Origin: Lachnospiraceae bacterium
GTDB taxonomy: Bacteria > Bacillota > Clostridia > Lachnospirales > Lachnospiraceae
Assembly (NCBI GenBank): GCA_017540265.1
Contig: JAFYBJ010000002.1
Span: 1 to 44,269 of the forward strand
DNA length: 44,269 nucleotides
Reading direction: 5' to 3'
The notes under the pieces are model-generated. The model was given only the letters and a program-made list of their open reading frames with translations, searched no databases and was not told where the DNA came from. A program made the translations under genes and the position numbers. Shown here piece by piece: positions 31,202 through 37,749 of this stretch. Numbering within the stretch: the stretch's first letter is position 1; each line of letters opens with the position of its first letter.

Positions 31202-31973
31202 CGATTATGAATATCTGAAAAAAAAGGTTTTTTCCATAACCGGCGTTGATCTTAATGCTTATAAAGAAAATCAGATGAAACGCCGCCTTGACACCCTGAT
31301 AAAAAAGAGGGGTGCAAAGGATTATGAAGAATATTCGAATCTTCTTAAAACAGATAAGGATATAAGGGAAGAATTCCTTGGATATATGACCATCAATGTT
31401 TCCGAATTTTACAGGAATCCGGATCAGTGGGAATATATGGACAAGGTTGTTATTCCGGAACTTATATCCAGGTTTGGAAAAAGCCTTAAGATATGGTCTG
31501 CAGCCTGTTCCACAGGGGATGAACCCTATTCCCTTGTGATGGCTCTTTCCAGGCATATACCTCTTAATATGATAAATATATATGCCACGGATATTGATAA
31601 TCAGATACTTGCACAGGCGAAGAACGGTATTTACGGAGAGAAATCCGTAAAGGGCGTACCGCAGGATTTTAAAGATAAGTATTTCGAGAAAGTGGGCTCC
31701 TCATATAAGATAAAGGATGAGATAAAATCCCGTGTTACCTTTAAACAGGCTAATCTTCTCGAAAAGAATTATCCGAAAGATTTTCATATGATAGTCTGCA
31801 GGAATGTGCTGATATATTTTACGGAAGAAGCCAAAGATGATGTATTCAGGCGTTTCCATGATTCACTGGTACATGAAGGGGTTCTTTTCATAGGAAGTAC
31901 CGAGCAGATCATCAATTACAGGGCAATAAATTATACGAGAAAGAATTCCTTTTTCTACGAGAGAGAGGATTAA
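31194..31973 (+). CDS. cheR: CheR-type protein-glutamate O-methyltransferase
   Basis: CheR uses S-adenosylmethionine to methylate glutamates of chemoreceptors. The 259-residue product has the N-terminal CheR helical domain (MKRRLDTLIKKRGAKDYEEY), TINVSEFYRNPDQW, the SAM-binding block IWSAACSTGDEPYSL, YATDIDNQIL, and CRNVLIYF. It overlaps rpsA by 8 bases (31194-31201). No other chemotaxis gene lies in the window, so this is an orphan locus within a housekeeping operon. A 14-base tandem duplication starts at its stop codon. Confidence 0.93.
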   Translation: MNNDYEYLKKKVFSITGVDLNAYKENQMKRRLDTLIKKRGAKDYEEYSNLLKTDKDIREEFLGYMTINVSEFYRNPDQWEYMDKVVIPELISRFGKSLKIWSAACSTGDEPYSLVMALSRHIPLNMINIYATDIDNQILAQAKNGIYGEKSVKGVPQDFKDKYFEKVGSSYKIKDEIKSRVTFKQANLLEKNYPKDFHMIVCRNVLIYFTEEAKDDVFRRFHDSLVHEGVLFIGSTEQIINYRAINYTRKNSFFYERED

Positions 31974-31998
31974 AAAGAAAGTATTAAAAAGAAAGTAT
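31971..31998. repeat. Tandem duplication of a 14-base unit at the cheR stop codon
   Basis: TAAAAAGAAAGTAT occurs at 31971-31984 and 31985-31998, with the first six bases again at 31999-32004. The first copy begins with the cheR stop TAA. It looks like a recent slippage duplication and leads into the terminator. Confidence 0.85.
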
Positions 31999-32000
31999 TA

Positions 32001-32038
32001 AAAAACTGTGAGTCCGGATAGTGACTCACAGTTTTTTT
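32001..32038. terminator. Bidirectional terminator between cheR and the exonuclease gene
   Basis: ACTGTGAGTC (32005-32014) pairs perfectly with GACTCACAGT (32023-32032), with an A-run on the left and a T-run on the right, so it works for cheR (+) and for the converging exonuclease gene (-). Confidence 0.94.
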
Positions 32039-32080
32039 ATCATTTTTTTGAAGTGAAGGATCTCTTGATCCGGTATATGT

Positions 32081-33199
32081 TTAAGCACCGTATTCAAGCA
32101 TGGCGGAAAGTACATGCTCTGCATACATATTGAAGCCTGAACGGCTCTTCTTAAACTCATCCGTAAGTTCGAAAAAGATCTCCCTTGATCTGTATTCTCT
32201 TTTATAGAATGGTGTAAATACCATATCCCATTCGGGAAGGAAAAGTGATTTTTTTCTTGTATAGCAGTCTGCTGCCACGGCCTGTTTTCTGTGATCCTTA
32301 TCCACAAAGCCGGCTATGGATTTATGGATAGCTATATCTTCAGCGGGAAGATAATAATAATCCTTAAAATTTGCATAAAAGTATTTCATTTCCTCATCAT
32401 AAAGAGGCACTTTCAAAGCCCCGTCAGTGCCGTCTCCGGAGAAATAGCAGCCAAGCCCCCTGAAGGAAAGAGGAACGGGAAGGGCAGCGCCAAAACGCAG
32501 CCTCATGATGATCTCCTGGGAACGTCTGCCGTCGGGAGCTTTAAAATAATTGGCTTTTACACCCATGACCCTTACAGGACGTAAGAACATATCCGGATAT
32601 GCGAGCATCTGTATCACTGAAAGCATACCCTTGATATCCTCACGGTTGTGGAGAATAAGCTCCGTAAGAAGCTTTTCATCACCGTAGCAGACATAATCAT
32701 GATACCTGCTTATCAGCTCTCCGCCGGAATAAACATCATCGCGATCTATCCCCAGGTATTCTTCAACTGTCTTCTGCTTCATATCGGGAAGGCCAAGAAG
32801 ATCCCTGTATCCTGCAATACGTCTGTATATATCCACGCCTCCGAAAGAAGAAATATCAAAATCAAGGGAAAAGTGTTCGCATTTTTTTGTCAGATAGGGA
32901 AGGTCGAAGCGGTTTCCGTTGTAATGGATAAAAAGCTTGAAATTCCGGGCAAAATCAGTAAATTCCTTCAGTATCTGATATTCTTCTTCGTATTTTTCAG
33001 CAAAAAACTGCCTGTAGCACCATATGCCGTCTTCGTTATAGACAACGCCTATCATGTAAAGATTTGAATTTGCGGGGCTTAGTCCCGTGGTTTCAATGTC
33101 AAGGAAGAGCAGATCCTTTAATTCCTGTCCCTCACCAAGCAGATTCTCTACGGGATACTTTACCTCTGTATCAGAAAATTCTCCGTTAAATATCTTCAT
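32081..33199 (-). CDS. RNase H-like exonuclease domain protein (YprB family)
   Basis: The 372-residue protein has a DEDD-type exonuclease fold of the YprB / RNase_H_2 group. The acidic motifs are FLDIETTGLSP (about residues 36-44), HYNGNRFDLPYL, and HNREDIKGM, spaced as expected. The C-terminal half (from about 205, FLRPVRVMGVKAN) is a family-specific region without a recognised motif. The biological substrate is unknown. On the minus strand GAGG lies 6 bases before the ATG at 33199; an earlier GTG four codons upstream is inside that site. It is transcribed divergently from the GH25-like gene. Confidence 0.88.
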   Translation of the reverse strand: MKIFNGEFSDTEVKYPVENLLGEGQELKDLLFLDIETTGLSPANSNLYMIGVVYNEDGIWCYRQFFAEKYEEEYQILKEFTDFARNFKLFIHYNGNRFDLPYLTKKCEHFSLDFDISSFGGVDIYRRIAGYRDLLGLPDMKQKTVEEYLGIDRDDVYSGGELISRYHDYVCYGDEKLLTELILHNREDIKGMLSVIQMLAYPDMFLRPVRVMGVKANYFKAPDGRRSQEIIMRLRFGAALPVPLSFRGLGCYFSGDGTDGALKVPLYDEEMKYFYANFKDYYYLPAEDIAIHKSIAGFVDKDHRKQAVAADCYTRKKSLFLPEWDMVFTPFYKREYRSREIFFELTDEFKKSRSGFNMYAEHVLSAMLEYGA

Positions 33200-33240
33200 A
33201 TAAAACCTCACTCCATGTGATTATGTTAACCATTCTCTTT

Positions 33241-33249
33241 ACTATATCA
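33241..33249 (-). promoter_or_regulatory. Extended -10 promoter of the exonuclease gene
   Basis: On the minus strand TGA directly precedes TATAGT (bases 33246-33241). The gene starts 41 bases downstream. It is divergent from the promoter at 33266-33274, with only 16 bases between the two elements. Confidence 0.6.
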
Positions 33250-33265
33250 CATTTAAGTCATCTTG

Positions 33266-33274
33266 TGTTATTAT
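33266..33274 (+). promoter_or_regulatory. Extended -10 promoter of the GH25-like gene, leaderless arrangement
   Basis: TGT followed by TATTAT (33269-33274), then exactly 7 bases to the ATG at 33282. The predicted first base of the mRNA is the start codon or its neighbour. No Shine-Dalgarno sequence is present. Confidence 0.65.
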
Positions 33275-33281
33275 TTAGATT

Positions 33282-34445
33282 ATGAAACTGAATGATGACG
33301 ATTACAATTCAACAGACGAAGATCTGCTCTTTGATGATGAGCGCAGGCTTAAGAAGGAAGCAGGGCTGCGCTCCATGCGTACGGGCGGTCTGCTGCTCAG
33401 TGTATTTCTCCTTGCCACACTTGGAGTGATCTATTTTACAAACGGCGGATTTAATAATACGTCTTCTTCTTCAAAGAAGTCCGGTACATCAAAGCCTTCT
33501 GCCGTAATGCAGCAAAAAGAAGCTGAAAAGATAGCAGCAGATGCGGATAAGATGATAGGCGGCAGCACTCTCACGGCATCGGATCTTGATTTCTGGGATG
33601 ATTTTCCCCCTAAGGAAGAGAAAGAAAAAAAGATCACACCGGAAGCTACGCCCACACCGTTACCTTCCGATCCTGCCACAGACGGAAAGCATACACTCAT
33701 AAAACATGATGACGGAACCGAAGAATGGGCAGAAATAAATCCCTATCTTCCGAAAAACAAATATGATAATTCCGGCTTCGTTTATAAAACTCCGCTCATG
33801 CGATATTATGAAAATAATACAAAGCACAGTTTTAACGGCGCAGATCTTTCAAAAAATGAGGAATATATTGATTTTACTGCGCTCAAAAATGCAGGGCTTG
33901 ATTTTGTGATGCTTCGAATGGGGCAGAGGGGCTATGCTTCAGGCGAGATATCCTTAGATGACAGTTTTCTTGAAAATATAAAAATGGCTGATGATGCCGG
34001 TCTTATGTGCGGCGTATACTTTATATCCTCGGCAATAAATACGGAAGAAGCTTTTGAAGAAGCACAGTTTGTATTAAATACCATAAGCAGCAATTCCTTA
34101 AACATAAGATATCCGGTTGCCGTATCACTTGAAAAAGAAGGCGAGGGAAAAGGCCGCACCGATGATCTGGGAAAGATACCGAGGACAAATACAGTGCTCA
34201 CTTTCTGCAGGGCAATAGAGGATGCGGGATATTACCCGATAGTTTACGGCACAAAGGAAACTCTTATACAGAAGCTCTCCCTCGGCTCCATGACAGGGAC
34301 GGAAATATGGTATTCCGAAGATTCGGATCTGCCCGATTTCCCTTATCCTTTTTCGATGTGGCAGTATGATCTCGACGGAAATATAAACGGTATCGCAGGA
34401 GGGGCGAGGCTTGATATCAGTTTTGAAGATTATTCAATGAGATGA
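33282..34445 (+). CDS. Membrane-anchored GH25-like (lysozyme-fold) protein with altered catalytic motif
   Basis: The 387-residue product has an acidic cytosolic N-terminus, one helix at about 36-53 (GGLLLSVFLLATLGVIYF), a Ser/Lys-rich and Pro/Thr-rich linker, and a GH25 domain from about 183. GH25 hallmarks are present: GADLSKN with D188, ALKNAGLDFVMLRMGQRGY, GVYFISSAIN, and a C-terminal FSMWQYDLDG. In active GH25 enzymes a D-x-E pair follows the beta strand; here the strand reads YPVAVSLEKEG, so the Asp position is S282 while E284 remains. Muramidase activity is doubtful. Its 3' end overlaps the converging AP2 gene by 29 bases. Confidence 0.85.
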   Translation: MKLNDDDYNSTDEDLLFDDERRLKKEAGLRSMRTGGLLLSVFLLATLGVIYFTNGGFNNTSSSSKKSGTSKPSAVMQQKEAEKIAADADKMIGGSTLTASDLDFWDDFPPKEEKEKKITPEATPTPLPSDPATDGKHTLIKHDDGTEEWAEINPYLPKNKYDNSGFVYKTPLMRYYENNTKHSFNGADLSKNEEYIDFTALKNAGLDFVMLRMGQRGYASGEISLDDSFLENIKMADDAGLMCGVYFISSAINTEEAFEEAQFVLNTISSNSLNIRYPVAVSLEKEGEGKGRTDDLGKIPRTNTVLTFCRAIEDAGYYPIVYGTKETLIQKLSLGSMTGTEIWYSEDSDLPDFPYPFSMWQYDLDGNINGIAGGARLDISFEDYSMR

Positions 34446-35241
34446 TCTTTTCGGATATCTTTACGGTATCATAGATCTGCTTTAGTTTTAGCTCATCGAT
34501 ATCCGCTATATCATTGTACTCCCAGGCTTTTGATATCCCGTTTTTCTTTAATATGTCCGCAGCTTTGTTATATGCAATGGCTGCCGTGATCTCATCTTCA
34601 TAATCACCGATGATAAAATTTCCCTTTATATGGATCACGGCTCTGTAGACGGTCTTTCCTTTTTTGTTTTTTTGGCTTACACCGTTATACCTGTTTACTA
34701 TTTCAATATTGGAACGTCTGAAATCGGTATTATCTCCGTTTATAAAATAATAATCCCTGTCCTTTACCGCGTAGTTCTTTATACCGAAACGGTTTAATAT
34801 ATTTACCTGCAGGCCGTAATCCGCTGCAAAATAATGCCCGCCGCGTTTCATGATCTTATGTGAAGAAAAATAAAAAAGATCATCCCTGTCAAATTTGAGC
34901 GTCTCTCCCGGACATAAATGATATTCAATAAAAGAACGCCTTATGTATATCGGATTAGGCGCATATATGCCGTTATCTTTAAAATTTAACAGGGAAATAA
35001 ATTTTTCATAGGGGAGGATGCGTAAGGAAGGATAGCTTAACATCAGACGTTCGTTTTCCTCACGGTTGCCGGATGAAAGCAGAGCACTGCCTTCCGTATA
35101 GGCTGCAGCCGCAGAAGCTTCCGTTTCAAAACTGCCAAGGGAAATATGCCTGCCCTTAAAGGTGAGGGAGGCTCTGTAATATACACTTCCGTTTTTTTTA
35201 ACGGCCTTAAATACGCCGGGGGCAGTCTTATTCTTTGTCAT
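34417..35241 (-). CDS. Protein with two AP2-type DNA-binding domains and a degenerate HNH segment
   Basis: The 274-residue basic protein has AP2-like domains at about 8-55 (YYRASLTFKGRHISLGSFET, then Ala-rich helix) and 186-232 (VYRAVIHIKGNFIIGDYED plus AAIAYNKAADIL). Between them is a unique region containing DDLFYFSSHKIMKRGGHYF. A segment at 163-184, YYFINGDNTDFRRSNIEIVN, aligns with the end of HNH homing nucleases (HHINGDKLDNRxENLxIV) but lacks the catalytic histidines. It is probably a DNA-binding protein derived from a homing-type nuclease. The start at 35241 gives the first AP2 domain intact; the open frame extends further upstream but crosses the promoter. No ribosome-binding site. Confidence 0.75.
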   Translation of the reverse strand: MTKNKTAPGVFKAVKKNGSVYYRASLTFKGRHISLGSFETEASAAAAYTEGSALLSSGNREENERLMLSYPSLRILPYEKFISLLNFKDNGIYAPNPIYIRRSFIEYHLCPGETLKFDRDDLFYFSSHKIMKRGGHYFAADYGLQVNILNRFGIKNYAVKDRDYYFINGDNTDFRRSNIEIVNRYNGVSQKNKKGKTVYRAVIHIKGNFIIGDYEDEITAAIAYNKAADILKKNGISKAWEYNDIADIDELKLKQIYDTVKISEKIISLNNLQN

Positions 35242-35248
35242 GCATAGT

Positions 35249-35257
35249 ATTTTAGCA
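35249..35257 (-). promoter_or_regulatory. Extended -10 promoter of the AP2 gene, leaderless arrangement
   Basis: On the minus strand TGC directly precedes TAAAAT (35254-35249), then 7 bases to the ATG at 35241. This is the same geometry as at 33266-33282. Confidence 0.6.
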
Positions 35258-35283
35258 CACGTATTTTGGTTTTTCCCTTTTTT

Positions 35284-35292
35284 TGTTATAAT
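35284..35292 (+). promoter_or_regulatory. Extended -10 promoter of thrC
   Basis: TGT followed by TATAAT (35287-35292). The -35 region is only T-rich (about 35264-35270). A 37-base leader with AGGAAGGA precedes the thrC start. Confidence 0.7.
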
Positions 35293-35329
35293 AACTCTGA
35301 TTTTGTATTTACAGGAAGGATTAAAGACT

Positions 35330-36859
35330 ATGAAGAATATAATGTACCACAGCACAAGGAATAATGAAGTCAGATTAAGTGCCTCTAAAGCCGTATTAAA
35401 GGGACTTGCAGATGACGGCGGATTATTTGTACCGGATGAACTTCCTAAGCTTGATATAAGCTTTGAAAAGCTCTCTGATATGGACTATAAGGGGGTTGCA
35501 TATGAAGTCATGAAGCTTTTTCTTACGGATTATACGGAAGATGAGCTTAAATACTGCATTGAACATGCTTATGATGCCAAATTTGATACCGAAGAGATAG
35601 CGCCGCTTACGTATGCTGACGGAGTTTATTATCTTGAACTCTTCCACGGAGCTACCATCGCCTTTAAGGATATGGCGCTTTCCATACTTCCGTATCTTAT
35701 GACCACAGCGGCAAAAAAGAACGATCTGAAGGAAGAGATAGTGATACTTACCGCCACCAGCGGTGATACAGGAAAAGCTGCACTTGCAGGCTTTGCGGAC
35801 GTGCCCGGGACAAGGATAGCTGTCTTTTATCCCAAGAACGGCGTATCTCCTGTTCAGGAAAAGCAGATGGTTACTCAAAAGGGGAAGAATGTAAAGGTAA
35901 TAGGCATAAAGGGAAATTTCGATGATGCCCAGACCGGCGTAAAGAAGATGTTCAATGACAGCGCCCTTAAAGATGAGCTTAAGGAAAAGGGTTTTGTTTT
36001 TTCATCTGCCAATTCAATAAATATCGGCCGTCTTGTGCCCCAGGTGGTATATTATGTTTATTCCTACACAAGGCTTTTAAAGAACGGAAAATTAAGTGAA
36101 AAGGATAAGATAAACTTTACTGTTCCCACAGGAAACTTTGGAAATATCCTTGCCGCATATTATGCAAAACAGCTTGGCGTTCCCGTAGGCAGACTTATCT
36201 GCGCTTCCAATTCAAACAGAGTGCTTACCGATTTCTTTATGACAGGCAGATATGACAGGACAAAGGAAATGGATCTTGCAAGCGGAAACTTTGAATCAGA
36301 GCGCAAGTTCATGTTAACGGAGTCTCCTTCCATGGATATACTTATATCAAGCAATCTTGAAAGACTTGTATATCTTGCCCTTGGTTCAGATGATAAGAAG
36401 GATGCGGCGCTTATGAAGGATCTTAATGAAAAAGGCTTTTATGAGCTTGATGATAACGCAAAGAGCTTCCTTAAGGATTTTGAATACGGCTTTGCAGATG
36501 AAGAAAAAACTTCAGCTAAGATAAAAGCACTTTATGAAGATACCGGCTATGTAATAGATACACATACCGCTGTGGCTTCAGCAGTATATGACGATTATAA
36601 AAAGCGCTCCGGAGATGAGACTGTCACAGTTATCGCTTCTACCGCAAGCCCCTATAAATTTGCAAAGAGCGTTATGTCTGCCATCGATGCGGCAAATAAG
36701 GACAGGGAAGATTTTGCTTTGATTGACGATCTTAAGGAAATCTCCGGCACAGAGCTTCCACAGGCGATAAAGGATATTAAAGAGGCAGATGTTCTTCACG
36801 ATACAGTCTGTGAGATATCGGAAATGCCTTCCGAAGTAAAAGCATTTTTGGGTGTATAA
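35330..36859 (+). CDS. thrC: Threonine synthase
   Basis: ThrC is a PLP fold-type II enzyme converting O-phosphohomoserine to threonine and phosphate. The 509-residue product begins MYHSTRNNEVRLSASKAV-like, followed by LADDGGLFVP. FHGATIAFKDMALS carries the PLP lysine. TATSGDTGKAALAGF and SANSINIGRLVPQVVYY are further family blocks. Length is normal for the long ThrC class. AGGAAGGA at 35313-35320 is 9 bases before the ATG at 35330. The next two genes follow with gaps of 3 and 2 bases, making a three-gene unit. Confidence 0.97.
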   Translation: MKNIMYHSTRNNEVRLSASKAVLKGLADDGGLFVPDELPKLDISFEKLSDMDYKGVAYEVMKLFLTDYTEDELKYCIEHAYDAKFDTEEIAPLTYADGVYYLELFHGATIAFKDMALSILPYLMTTAAKKNDLKEEIVILTATSGDTGKAALAGFADVPGTRIAVFYPKNGVSPVQEKQMVTQKGKNVKVIGIKGNFDDAQTGVKKMFNDSALKDELKEKGFVFSSANSINIGRLVPQVVYYVYSYTRLLKNGKLSEKDKINFTVPTGNFGNILAAYYAKQLGVPVGRLICASNSNRVLTDFFMTGRYDRTKEMDLASGNFESERKFMLTESPSMDILISSNLERLVYLALGSDDKKDAALMKDLNEKGFYELDDNAKSFLKDFEYGFADEEKTSAKIKALYEDTGYVIDTHTAVASAVYDDYKKRSGDETVTVIASTASPYKFAKSVMSAIDAANKDREDFALIDDLKEISGTELPQAIKDIKEADVLHDTVCEISEMPSEVKAFLGV

Positions 36860-36862
36860 ATC

Positions 36863-37747
36863 ATGAAACACATACTTATGGTGGATGACGTTACGACCAA
36901 TTTAAAAAGCGCTGCAGAGGTTCTGCAGCCTTTTTATCATCTTTCCATGGCAAAATCCGGCAGGCAGGCTTTAAATTTTCTTAAGAAAAACAGGCCGGAT
37001 CTGATACTTTTAGATATCATGATGCCGGAGATGGACGGTTACGAGACCATGGAGCAGATAAAATTAAATCCTCGTACCGCCAATATCCCCATTATCTTTC
37101 TTACTGCGGATACTGAAACAGCAAGTGAATTAAAAGGCATGAAGATGGGGGCCGTGGATTACATCACAAAGCCTTTTGAAGCGGATGCCATGCTGGGACG
37201 CATTGAAAAAGTGCTGCAGATGGAAGATATGAGGAAGAATATCTTAAGTTCAGCAAAAAGGGATCTGCTTACGGATCTCTGGAAACCTGAATATCTTGAA
37301 CCTGAGATAGATTCAAGATTAAAACATATACAGGAAGCCGGCGCCACCATGCTGCTTATTGATTTCGATGATTTCAAGCGTTTTGCGGCAGGGGGAAGAG
37401 GCAGCAATGCAGACGGTGTGATCATCAGGTTTTGCGAAAGCTTAAAAAAGATAGTTCCCGCAGACAGCCTTTTAGGCAGAACAGGGAGGGATGCTTTCCT
37501 TATCTTCATCCCTTACAGTTTAAATGAGATAGAACTTATGGGGCTGTGTTCCGATATAAGAGATGTATCTCTTACCGAAGCAAATGCAGCTTCGTCTACC
37601 GAAGAAAAGCTTACGGTTTCCATATCCATAACACTTTTTCCGCAGCACGGTATTGATTATGCCACACTGAAGTCAAAGCTTGATATGGCCATGTATTATA
37701 TTAAACAGACAGGTAAGGATCAGATACATATTTACAGAGGACACTGA
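36863..37747 (+). CDS. Response regulator with receiver domain and degenerate GGDEF domain
   Basis: The 294-residue protein has a CheY-like receiver at about 1-122, with phosphoacceptor D51 in LLLDIMMPEMDGYE, the acidic pair in MVDDV, and the lysine in YITKPF. A C-terminal domain with GGDEF fold follows (LLIDFDDFKRFAAGG, then the signature hairpin at 205-212). The catalytic GGDEF residues read GRDAF (R209, A211), so diguanylate cyclase activity is very unlikely; a GTP- or c-di-GMP-binding or protein-interaction role is possible. No sensor kinase is nearby. It is wedged between thrC (3-base gap) and an aminopeptidase gene (2-base gap). Confidence 0.88.
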   Translation: MKHILMVDDVTTNLKSAAEVLQPFYHLSMAKSGRQALNFLKKNRPDLILLDIMMPEMDGYETMEQIKLNPRTANIPIIFLTADTETASELKGMKMGAVDYITKPFEADAMLGRIEKVLQMEDMRKNILSSAKRDLLTDLWKPEYLEPEIDSRLKHIQEAGATMLLIDFDDFKRFAAGGRGSNADGVIIRFCESLKKIVPADSLLGRTGRDAFLIFIPYSLNEIELMGLCSDIRDVSLTEANAASSTEEKLTVSISITLFPQHGIDYATLKSKLDMAMYYIKQTGKDQIHIYRGH

Positions 37748-37749
37748 AG

